From positions 1-10,133 of the forward strand of contig JBGCDT010000473.1 of the NCBI GenBank assembly GCA_045105695.1: a stretch of DNA of 10,133 nucleotides, given 5' to 3'. This document shows positions 6,501 through 10,133 of this stretch, one piece after another. The translations under genes were made by a program, and so were the position numbers. Within the stretch, counting starts at the first letter, position 1. Each line of letters starts with the position of its first letter. Origin of the DNA: CALGLS01 sp045105695. GTDB taxonomy: Bacteria > Bacteroidota > Bacteroidia > Chitinophagales > Saprospiraceae. The notes below the pieces were generated by a model. It was not told the DNA's origin and made no database searches. It saw only the letters and a list, made by a program, of their open reading frames with translations.

Positions 6501-8292
6501 CTTATCCATTTTATGGCAACAAGTAACATATACTAATACTAATGGAGACGCAGTAACTGGCGAAAGCCATTTATATGTACGTGCAAATGGAGTAACTACA
6601 ATCTACATGAATACAGGTACCGTGTCTACAGATACTTGGGAGGTGGCTCAAATACCAGTAACAACAGATGGTTCAGGAAATGCACAAATCCAAATTTCGA
6701 CTTTTTGTGCAAGTTGTAGTAACTACGAGGGATCAGCAATAGCAATAATTACCGGAGATCTTTTGGCTTGTTGCGTAAGGGATACCGATACTGATGGCTT
6801 ACCAGATTACCTAGACCTTGATTCTGATAACGATGGATTATACGATGCAGTAGAAGCAGGTCACGGACAAGTTCACACAAACGGAGTATTAACTACCGCT
6901 GTCGGAACGAATGGTTTGGTTGATGTTTTGGAAACTTCAGTTGATAATGGAACGCTTAATTATTCTATTGCCGATAGTGAAATTTCTCCAGATGGAACTT
7001 ACGATCCTTACGAACTAGACTCGGACGGAGACGGCTGTTTTGATGCAGAAGAAGAAAATGTAATAGATGGAGATTCAGATGGAATAGCAGGAACAGGAAC
7101 ACCAACCGTAGATGCAAATGGTCTAGTGACTTCAATTACTTATACAGACCCGCCTAACGACCAGTGGCAGGATCCATTAACTGGAGCTTGTTTACCAGAA
7201 GTATGTAACGATGGAATCGACAACGATGGAGATGGTTTGATCGATTGCTACGATTGTGAAGATTGTTATGCTGCTGCCGGATGTGGAGATAATGATGGAG
7301 ATGGAGTCGGAGATTATTGTGATCTGGATGATGACAATGATGGGATATTGGATACGGATGAATCCTGCCCTCTTCCTTACGACTCTAGTTATGAACATCC
7401 TGATTTAGGTGATTTTTTTGAGTTTAATAATGTGACACCTCCTATAGTAAACGGGACATCTACAGGGGCTGCTGATCCAAGTGCACTATACAGTAATGCT
7501 GGATCATATTTGGGACAACCCTTTGATGTGAAGGTTACTTTTGTCGGAGGTCCCAGCAATGAGGATTTAAACTGGCAGACTTCTTTTCTAGGTGTAATTT
7601 TAACAGATGGGACGAATGTTTCTCAGTTCTTTGATCTAACGATCGAATTTTTTAATGCTGGTACAACTACGCCTTTTAATATTACTGGTGGTGTTTTGCT
7701 AGGTGATATAGATGCGAATGGTGTAGGAAGATTCCTTGAATCTGAATTGCACTCTACTTTTTTGAGCGATCCAACATTTCTTACAGAATCAAGTGATGGC
7801 ATCACCAGAGAGTTTTCAGGGAGTCAAAATGGGGATGCACTTCCAGGACTAGGAGTTATTGCCATCTATGAAAATAAGTCATTAGTTCATATTAGTATCA
7901 AAAAGGAGTTTACTAGCTCAGGATACGCTTTTCACGACTTCACAACTTTGCTTTTCCCAATTCCTTGTTTTCAAGACACCGATGGAGATGGTATTCCTGA
8001 TTATTTGGATTTAGATAGTGATAATGATGGCTGCCCTGATGCTATAGAAGGCGATGGAAGTTTTACATTTCTCGATCTTCAGAATGACACACTTACAGGT
8101 GGTATAGATACTAATGGTATCCCGACCGTAGCGAGTGGCGGGCAAGGAGTAGGAGCAAGTCAAAATGCAGCAGATAGTTCAGCCTGTATAGAAGTATGTA
8201 ACGATGGAATTGATAATGATGGAGATGGTGACATAGACATTAACGATAGTGACTGTTGTGGAGCCAAAGCTCCGGTATTATCTAAACAGTAG
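1..8292 (+). CDS. Giant secreted mosaic surface protein (adhesin-like), 5' partial
   Basis: At least 2763 codons run without a stop from the left edge to a TAG at 8290-8292. The GTG at position 4 is only the first possible start: the frame is open before it, no ribosome site can be seen, and no signal peptide follows, so the true start lies upstream. Residues below count from that GTG. Domain order: beta-helix (about 1-175); beta-sandwich-like linker (175-311); Asp repeats (313-359); insert 1 (360-583); spacer A (584-726); T9SS/gliding-type propeller (727-1120); SprB-like repeat (1121-1213); Cys/Asp motif (1215-1244); second propeller (1245-1483); DUF11-like domain (1484-1621); Asp repeats (1622-1684); then inserts alternating with spacers B, C and D to the end. 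The Asp repeats suggest calcium-stiffened stalks. A role in adhesion or surface display is inferred. It ends in an Asp/Cys motif and a short tail, with no recognisable sorting domain. No specific gene name can be assigned. Confidence 0.9.
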   Translation, partial: FVEGAYATIGGTNALDRNVIAHGGFDGIHLSGANAHHNTIIGNYVGLEPDGVTAAGHVNLGIILIGSGSNVIGGTTAAERNIIGSNYEGIDIYSDNNIVQGNYIGTDVSGTLDRGQVRGIDINTTASNNLIGGVTGGAPNLIVYNVNGISSSWDDTAINNSFLGNSIHSNTGMAIDLSGDANDPDVNDIDDTDSGSNDALNYPVITSAILDNGSIDVLFNLDINDATVVDGYRVEFFANPVVSASGYGEGQVYLGSVDLLGDVVDQSVSLPPVGGATTGWYLSATTTEINTGGASYGSTSEFSLSVEIYAPENCSNGIDDDGDGLVDGADPDCQDNDGDDIPDYVDLDDDNDGIPDLVECFPVDEGLNGFITPEGFDITGDAGNAPVILNSITINGNEYFDFIVPSSYSSDFSASEPISSGTIRAFENGSEIGDYVTSPDWPSAILPAFQSRNMNYYQYINHDLDNGVDYFQLGYSSPVYVNQNLFVAFSERQGNNSVILEALDVNGNPLGPQITISASDYVPTGVNIDPSPESLVFAILPLDDLASLGDLVYSIRVYDNNSSVFPDAADGKVFIFGDPLDSCTDTDGDGVDDYHDLDSDNDGIFDLDEAGHSAADANDDGIIDGAPSAFGTNGLFDGVETAPDSDVINYTISDSETAPDGTYDPYELDADGDGCFDTEEESVSDSDSDGLAGTGVPSVDLSGRVSGITYADPPNNTWQNPSDLGPCSFDICTSINPFENNTYNVWHTGGGGGLDFNQVQTSGPLAGYPSTFVQTGTTSNLPQREGGATFCHPATGEVLIYSDGEKAWDADGNEYATSDAQNRFNTLATNLSSSAGTPLIVARPGQCNYADELYIFFTDDHLGAAQELYYVVVDVPNRTISNPTQLSAGRTAEQTNAIQVSCDTTWIVYRNETDLYATLWTASGFSTPVVTNGIHTSADQRYRSAFSLDGTLYAATIGANPADTSIQKLVVASFNQATGRFTNPIYLQPFAALDPGRSPRTNYGVAFSPDNSKLYTTVSQVFPRVYYTVQFDLNAGNESQVQASMVELERTDTVMEMNGIVNGPDGRLYISGLGGTPSDSIHVIDFPNLAGTSANFRKNLLAPGGNVGHGLNNIVYGLGPSACIPSISNIQTGGDPCSSILLTIEECYSGSGGPYNVYFDLNGVPDSIVNQNLNGSNQISLTGLSTGIYTNIYITDNNGCASNPVDITLSGSSCPEVCDDGIDNDLDGYIDCFDPDCPCYAPFSCDVSSFLQTIRLTADVAGEGVSGDYILYRIDPATVNFIFVANLSDVGINPINSIAYNLQDGFIYGIRHNSAPYTLYRIDFNGNVEVLGNISGLAWQNEAGAMDASGNYYLTGSSQNLYRVDINTLSATLVGSLGFSMSDIAVNPVDGMLYGWSNTTNQLYQIDPSNANTTAIGAVNPDFNTMGAVYFNTQNELIAYGDDLRVTSSNQETLMKVDITTGVITPLGIGPSTSANDGCSCAYGVELTKAALDTICPGSTLTYTFEIFNRTGNVLNTIAFRDTLTNGLTWSSNVYNITGGLTFTGTSNGLSQANLTVNNIPVGSSTFQLDVDIPANYSSAIYSNKAYMSNFAAALPILRDTIGSDDPNTNAIQDITNTVIRQEIANNGIDDDCDGLVDCEDDDIYLASNSGGVDTDGDGIADLCDLDDDNDGIPDLDESGISTICPTIGGPEFPSFDYTNCSSISGGYLISNIGNFNGTSIDMTVTNLTGVTLDCGVANGCNGGDSGFSLLSTNNGEMATFSFFESGTSNPISINWSLFLDDFDAVEGIRVDSSNLFSYVLNSLNGTVVSEIGGQVDFQSNDNNEDDLQLFFVNVQTVDVNFSHTLGTRDVCFSSSSAYTPNNPSCSLYQIVGLDSDGDGVFNHLDLDSDNDGLYDVNEAGHGAADADEDGVIDGAASAFGTNGLFDALETVADNGVLNYTIADSETVPDGINDPYELDSDADGCFDAEEEGVLDGDDDGIAGTGVPAVDGNGLVTSITYTDPPNDQWQDPLTGACLTEICNDGIDNDGDGLIDCFDCEDCYAAAGCGDNDNDGIGDLCDLDDDNDGIPDEEEQCTVDLGVNPITVPEITGFPSSGGVPPGWTSSGDIGYGGITTGDGYINGSPRVTDLTVLPSCKSTDRIGYLDTGDGGAEWQTDLTGLAPNQNYTLSILWQQVTYTNTNGDAVTGESHLYVRANGVTTIYMNTGTVSTDTWEVAQIPVTTDGSGNAQIQISTFCASCSNYEGSAIAIITGDLLACCVRDTDTDGLPDYLDLDSDNDGLYDAVEAGHGQVHTNGVLTTAVGTNGLVDVLETSVDNGTLNYSIADSEISPDGTYDPYELDSDGDGCFDAEEENVIDGDSDGIAGTGTPTVDANGLVTSITYTDPPNDQWQDPLTGACLPEVCNDGIDNDGDGLIDCYDCEDCYAAAGCGDNDGDGVGDYCDLDDDNDGILDTDESCPLPYDSSYEHPDLGDFFEFNNVTPPIVNGTSTGAADPSALYSNAGSYLGQPFDVKVTFVGGPSNEDLNWQTSFLGVILTDGTNVSQFFDLTIEFFNAGTTTPFNITGGVLLGDIDANGVGRFLESELHSTFLSDPTFLTESSDGITREFSGSQNGDALPGLGVIAIYENKSLVHISIKKEFTSSGYAFHDFTTLLFPIPCFQDTDGDGIPDYLDLDSDNDGCPDAIEGDGSFTFLDLQNDTLTGGIDTNGIPTVASGGQGVGASQNAADSSACIEVCNDGIDNDGDGDIDINDSDCCGAKAPVLSKQ
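940..1080 (+). other. First Asp-rich calcium-type repeat block (MopE-like motif plus TSP3-like repeats)
   Basis: Residues 313-359 begin with a Cys-bracketed motif, C-x-NGIDDDGDGLVD-x-x-DPDC, which resembles the putative metal-binding MopE motif. It is followed by thrombospondin type-3-like repeats (DNDGDDIPDYVDLDDDNDG). The regular Asp spacing fits calcium coordination. The block ends at Cys 359, which opens insert 1. The same grammar recurs at 4867-5055, 5623-6225, 6781-7368 and 7975-8289. Confidence 0.75.
1081..1752 (+). other. Variable insert 1 (unrecognised beta-rich domain)
   Basis: Residues 360-583 form a Ser/Thr/Asn-rich, probably all-beta domain between Cys 359 and Cys 582. I do not recognise the family. 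It is flanked by Asp repeats on both sides, like inserts 2-4, but its sequence is not visibly related to theirs. Confidence 0.5.
1753..2181 (+). repeat. Spacer module A (TSP3-like, about 143 residues), GC-rich copy
   Basis: Residues 584-726 are the first copy of a spacer that returns at 5623 and 6781. Landmarks are DLDSDNDG, EAGH, FGTNGLFD, NYTISDSE, DPYELD, DGCFD and a final DPPNNTWQNP. The protein sequence closely matches copies B and C, but the DNA is much richer in G+C, especially 1981-2160. Unlike B and C it has no Cys/Asp motif after the final Cys 726 and runs straight into a propeller. Confidence 0.85.
2182..3363 (+). other. Gliding/T9SS-type beta-propeller domain
   Basis: Residues 727-1120 match the style of a propeller common at the front of Bacteroidota gliding-motility-associated and type IX secreted proteins. 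There is an aromatic/Gly stretch leading to GGLDFN (near 750-755), a Gly-rich turn, EVLIYSDG followed by a Trp (near 797-806), and SSSAGTPLIVARPGQ before YIFFTDD. Later blades carry GVAFSPDNSKLY and NGPDGRLYISG. Function is probably binding or scaffolding; no enzyme site is seen. Confidence 0.7.
3364..3735 (+). other. SprB-like repeat and Cys/Asp metal-binding-type motif
   Basis: Residues 1121-1213 have the shape of an SprB-like repeat: GGPYNVYFDLNG, then LTGLSTGIYTNIYITDNNGC. This fits the family pattern of PY near the start and G-x-Y...D-x-x-GC at the end. SprB repeats are known from the mobile gliding adhesin of flavobacteria. Residues 1215-1244 then carry a MopE-like motif, EVCDDGIDNDLDGYIDC followed by DPDCPC. 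The assignment is by pattern only, and a generic immunoglobulin-like domain is possible. Confidence 0.55.
3736..4452 (+). other. Second beta-propeller domain (DUF6923-like)
   Basis: Residues 1245-1483 contain recurring blades built as LYRID-x-x-x-x (YILYRIDPAT, LYRIDFNG, LYRVDINT, LYQIDPSN, LMKVDITTG), alternating with segments such as IAYNLQDGFIYG and IAVNPVDGMLYG. This is the pattern of a six- or seven-bladed propeller found in large surface proteins and often annotated as DUF6923. It sits directly before a DUF11-like domain, a common pairing in such proteins. A structural or ligand-binding role is inferred. Confidence 0.65.
4453..4866 (+). other. DUF11-like beta-sandwich domain
   Basis: Residues 1484-1621 read VELTKAA...CPGSTLTYTFEIFNRTG, then F-RDTLTNGLTW, N-IPVGSSTFQLDVDIP and YSNKAYM. 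This is the familiar order of a DUF11 (conserved repeat) domain: a K-x-x opening strand, Y-x-x-x-x-N-x-G, D-x-L-x-x-G and a final N-x-A strand. These are immunoglobulin-like spacers in bacterial cell-surface proteins. Confidence 0.7.
4867..5055 (+). other. Second Asp-rich repeat block preceding insert 2
   Basis: Residues 1622-1684 carry NGIDDDCDGLVDCEDDD, then DTDGDGIADLCDLDDDNDG and IPDLDESG, ending at Cys 1684. A 36-bp stretch here (4992-5027) is identical to 1035-1070 in the first block, in the same reading frame. Confidence 0.75.
5056..5622 (+). other. Variable insert 2 (unrecognised beta-rich domain)
   Basis: Residues 1685-1873 lie between Cys 1684 and the end of the segment that contains Cys 1865. 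They are rich in Ser, Asn, Gly and hydrophobic beta patterns, with an internal pair of Cys (CGVANGC). No family is recognised. It occupies the same architectural slot as inserts 1, 3 and 4 without visible similarity to them. Confidence 0.5.
5623..6225 (+). repeat. Spacer module B (TSP3-like plus Cys/Asp motif)
   Basis: Residues 1874-2074 show the full spacer: DSDGDGVFNHLDLDSDNDG, EAGHGAADAD, FGTNGLFDALE, NYTIADSE, DPYELDSD, ADGCFDAEEE, DPPNDQWQDP, then ICNDGIDNDGDGLIDC, CEDCYAAAGCGDNDNDG and DLDDDNDGIPDEEEQC. It aligns without gaps to spacer C over its later half (offset 1143 bp). Positions 5981-6150 are nearly identical to C in DNA, whereas the sequence on either side is not. Confidence 0.88.
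6226..6780 (+). other. Variable insert 3 (jelly-roll or carbohydrate-binding-like domain)
   Basis: Residues 2075-2259 include SDRIGYLDTGDGGAEW, LTGLAPNQNYTLSILWQQ and a late W-x-x-A-Q-I-P-V strand. This resembles the jelly-roll domains found in carbohydrate-binding and discoidin-like surface modules, where an even strand order wraps a ligand site. The resemblance is by pattern only. It is bracketed by Cys 2074 and Cys 2256/2257. Codons here favour A in the third position more than in neighbouring domains. Confidence 0.45.
6781..7368 (+). repeat. Spacer module C (TSP3-like plus Cys/Asp motif)
   Basis: Residues 2260-2455 repeat spacer B: DTDTDGLPDYLDLDSDNDG, EAGHG, VGTNGLVDVLE, NYSIADSE, DPYELDSDGDGCFDAEEE, DPPNDQWQDP, VCNDGIDNDGDGLIDC, CEDCYAAAGCGDNDGDG and DLDDDNDGILDTDESC. 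The segment after EAGHG differs from A and B: the Asp-rich AADAD part is replaced by QVHTNGVLTTA. It closes at Cys 2455, which opens insert 4. Confidence 0.88.
7369..7974 (+). other. Variable insert 4 (unrecognised beta-rich domain)
   Basis: Residues 2456-2657 lie between Cys 2455 and the segment that ends with Cys 2655. They contain hydrophobic/Thr beta patterns (FDVKVTFVGG, LGVILTDGTN, FDLTIEFFNAG, GLGVIAIYENKSLVHISIK) but no motif I recognise. The context is the same as for inserts 1-3. Confidence 0.5.
7975..8289 (+). repeat. C-terminal partial spacer D and tail
   Basis: Residues 2658-2762 begin like the other spacers (DTDGDGIPDYLDLDSDNDG), then diverge to a shorter Gly/Asp linker. They finish with a MopE-like motif (VCNDGIDNDGDGDIDINDS) and the tail CCGAKAPVLSKQ. 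In related secreted Bacteroidota proteins this place is often followed by a gliding-type or other type IX sorting domain; none is present before the stop. Confidence 0.75.
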
Positions 8293-8307
8293 GTTTAAAT
8301 AATCTGA

Positions 8308-8336
8308 TTTTGTAAATAATAAAATCATTTACAAAA
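8308..8336. terminator. Hairpin after the giant gene, probable terminator
   Basis: Perfect 10-bp arms (8308-8317 and 8327-8336) surround a 9-base loop, 15 bases after the TAG stop. The stem is AT-rich and no T run follows it on the + strand, so it is not a textbook intrinsic terminator. Its place just after a stop codon in a convergent gap makes a 3'-end role likely. Confidence 0.4.
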
Positions 8337-8350
8337 CTACTGCGCTTAAT

Positions 8351-8398
8351 TTTTACTTTATCGTAATTTTCTTATAAGAAAATTACGATAAAGTAAAA
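8351..8398. terminator. Perfect 48-bp palindrome, probable bidirectional transcription end
   Basis: Positions 8351-8374 are the exact reverse complement of 8375-8398, with no spacer: 24-bp arms without a mismatch. It lies between two convergent stop codons, 13 bp from the receptor stop. As RNA from either strand it would form the same long AU-rich stem with a small loop at the centre (TTATAA). A T run sits at the start of the 5' arm rather than after the stem, so a role as mRNA 3'-end stabiliser or transcription barrier for both genes is inferred rather than shown. Confidence 0.55.
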
Positions 8399-8411
8399 GA
8401 CGATGCAACTA

Positions 8412-10133
8412 CTATAGCTCTACACGAAAGAACAAATTAGGCGTAAAACCAAGTGTTACCCTATCCGTATATTCCAATCGAGGCACTTGCCCGGGCTTCT
8501 TACGAATAGTCAATTCCCGATTATACACATTTCTTTGATTATAGATATTCAAAAGAGAAAGCCCTAAAATCCCTTTCCAGCTCTTATTGGTTTTTGGTAA
8601 AAAAGCGTATTTAATTGCAGCATCTAGTTGATGTGTTGCAGGGAGTTGTTCACTATTGAACTCATTCACAACTGGACTGATAAGTTCCTTAGGGCCTGCG
8701 GAGCCTAGTTCATTTTCTACAATTTCAAAATGCTCAATCGATGAGTAGGGGCGACCGGAGCTGATCCTCCAACCCAATGAAAATTCCCATTGATCTATGC
8801 TATACGAATTCGACCAGTTAAAAATGTGCCGCTGATCCATAGGTGCGGCAAACCTTGTATCAAAGAAATCAGGAAAGTCAAATACATTTTTGCTCAAAGC
8901 ATAGCTCATCCAACTTCTGAAATTCCCCCAGCGCTTTTTCAACAATACATCTACGCCTCTAACATTGGAAGATCCTACCTCAAATGTACTCGTCAGGTTC
9001 TCACTAAAACTAGAACTAAGAGAAGTTTGCGCATTAATTTTTTTCGTATAAAATTGTGCATCCAAAAGCCAGGTGCCCTTTTGATAGACAAGTCCTAATT
9101 GCAATTGTCGAGCATTTTGAATTGGATTATTTACACCTCCTGCTAGATTCCAAACTGGCGTACTAATGCTCGCGTTATCCCCCGCTAAATCATAAAGCTG
9201 ACTAAGGTATTGATAATATCTACCGGCGGTCAATTGAAAATTGAGATGATCTGAAGACCGATACCAACCTCGTACTCTAGGCTCTAAAAACACCTCATTA
9301 GTTAATTCAAAAAAATTCAATCTCGCACCTCCTTCCACACCAAACTTAGCTTCCGTATTAGTTTGAAAAGAAGTATATAAAACCTGCAACTTAGATTCTC
9401 TCAACCAATTCTGTTTTGCTTTTCCTCTGTTGTCCTCTTCCCTTTCGATGGAAAAATCAGTTTTATAATTAGTCAATTGATAACCAAATTTCAACTGTCG
9501 GCCTTTATTCAGTTTATAGCTATTTGCGAAATGAAGCTGTTGCTCAGAAATTTCACTTTCCTTAAATCCCAGCCGATTGGCTCCTGGGTTGTTTTGGTTT
9601 TGCAATTCTGTTTTTAAGCTATAGCCATAATCGTAATTATAGTAGGAATGCACACCTAATAGCCGACTAGAAAAACGATCATTCCACTGATGTTTCCAAC
9701 TAATACTAAGACCATTATTACTCAGGTACAAAGTATCCGCTTGTCGTTGTTTGATATTGTCGTCGAAGACTTCTCCTTCAAAATCATTGTAACCATAAAA
9801 TCCAGAAACGGTCAGTACATCTTATGGAGATAGCTGATAGGCTAGTTTTAGATAAAAATAAAAAAAAGAAAAGGAATCATTGATTTTTATGCGCTTTGAC
9901 AAATTGTCTAAATCCACATCCTGCACTAAAACCCCTTGCTGTATTCGCCTGGTCAAACTCTCAAAAGCAGGAGAACGCCAAAGCTCAGAAAAGGATCGAC
10001 GTGCAGAAAAAACAATTTTTAGTTTATTGTTTATCAATGACTTATGACCATTCACATAAGCATTCAAAAGATTAGCACCTACTGTAAAATCAGAGGAGGC
10101 TGTCGCTAATTCTTCAGATTTCAAATCTACCAC
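8412..10133 (-). pseudogene. TonB-dependent outer-membrane receptor, interrupted by an in-frame stop; 5' end outside window
   Basis: The - strand frame from the right edge to the TAG at 8412-8414 encodes the C-terminal 572 residues of a Bacteroidota-type TonB-dependent receptor, broken once by TAA at 9822-9824. The upstream part (103 residues) has the early-barrel signature with SARRSFSELWRSPAF. The downstream part carries typical late-barrel landmarks: FEVGSSNVRGVDVLLKK, MDQRHIFNWSNSYS, WRISSGRPYS, LGLSLLNIYNQRN and a final GFTPNLFFRVEL strand. The carboxypeptidase-like and plug domains should lie beyond the right edge. Reading straight through the TAA keeps the frame and gives LAYQLSP, then DVLTVSGFYGYNDF, a normal extracellular-loop/strand pattern, so one base substitution (for example from CAA or AAA) explains it. 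The product would lack most of the barrel and should not insert. The substrate is unknown. A sequencing error is the main alternative. Confidence 0.8.
9822..9824 (-). other. Premature TAA codon inside the receptor gene
   Basis: Read on the - strand, the codon after CCA (Pro) is TAA, followed in the same frame by GAT GTA CTG ACC. The two flanking open frames are in register (10133 and 9731 differ by a multiple of three), so there is no frameshift. No ATG with a plausible ribosome site follows closely; the first start-like codon downstream is a TTG at 9731 in the middle of the barrel. Confidence 0.85.

Noticed and set aside
940..8289. Repeated Asp-rich DNA as a CRISPR array or simple tandem repeat
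   Set aside because: The repeats are in frame, of unequal spacing, and conserved as protein (TSP3-like and MopE-like motifs) rather than as fixed DNA units with spacers.
8351..8398. Palindrome as a transposon end or attachment site
   Set aside because: No transposase, integrase, target duplication or second copy is visible in the window, and the position between convergent stops fits a transcription-end role better.
8790..9098. Open frame of 102 codons on the + strand inside the receptor region
   Set aside because: It lies antisense to clear receptor coding sequence and its translation has no recognisable domain, so it is a shadow frame.
8412..9731. Independent 439-residue gene starting at a TTG
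   Set aside because: It starts in the middle of a receptor barrel with no signal peptide, and the 30 codons before it are in frame and continue the same protein up to the TAA.
9822..9824. UAA recoded as an amino acid
   Set aside because: No in-frame TAA occurs in the 2763 codons of the neighbouring gene, which would be unexpected if UAA were a sense codon.

Overview
The window looks like a piece of a Bacteroidota chromosome, most likely a marine or gliding lineage of the Saprospiria/Lewinella type. This rests on protein style: a giant secreted mosaic of thrombospondin type-3-like Asp repeats, a gliding/T9SS-type propeller domain and an SprB-like repeat, next to a Bacteroidota-type TonB-dependent receptor. 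Placement below the phylum is inference. No RNA gene, CRISPR array or transposase is visible.

Layout: (1) Positions 1-8292 on the + strand are one uninterrupted coding frame, open at the left edge, of at least 2763 codons. It encodes an extracellular mosaic protein: parallel beta-helix, calcium-type Asp repeats, two beta-propellers, an SprB-like repeat, a DUF11-like domain, and then a serial array. In that array a nearly invariant Asp-rich spacer alternates with unrelated inserts of about 180-220 residues, each bracketed by cysteines. (2) Positions 8293-8411 are a short convergent intergenic gap with two inverted repeats, one a perfect 48-bp palindrome. (3) Positions 8412-10133 on the - strand are the C-terminal part of a TonB-dependent receptor, open at the right edge and broken by a single in-frame TAA at 9822-9824. 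The frame is otherwise intact on both sides.

The two genes are convergent and do not form an operon, and nothing in the window ties their functions together. The giant protein was probably exported and displayed or released as an adhesin-like surface protein, but no type IX sorting domain is visible at its C-terminus. The receptor would have taken up an unidentified substrate across the outer membrane, but as read here it is probably inactive. Both promoters and both true start codons lie outside the window.

The most notable signals are the nonsense codon in the receptor, the cassette architecture of the giant protein, a sharply bounded 170-bp tract shared by two of its spacers (a likely gene conversion or recent duplication), a GC-rich patch in another copy of the spacer, and the long palindrome between the genes.
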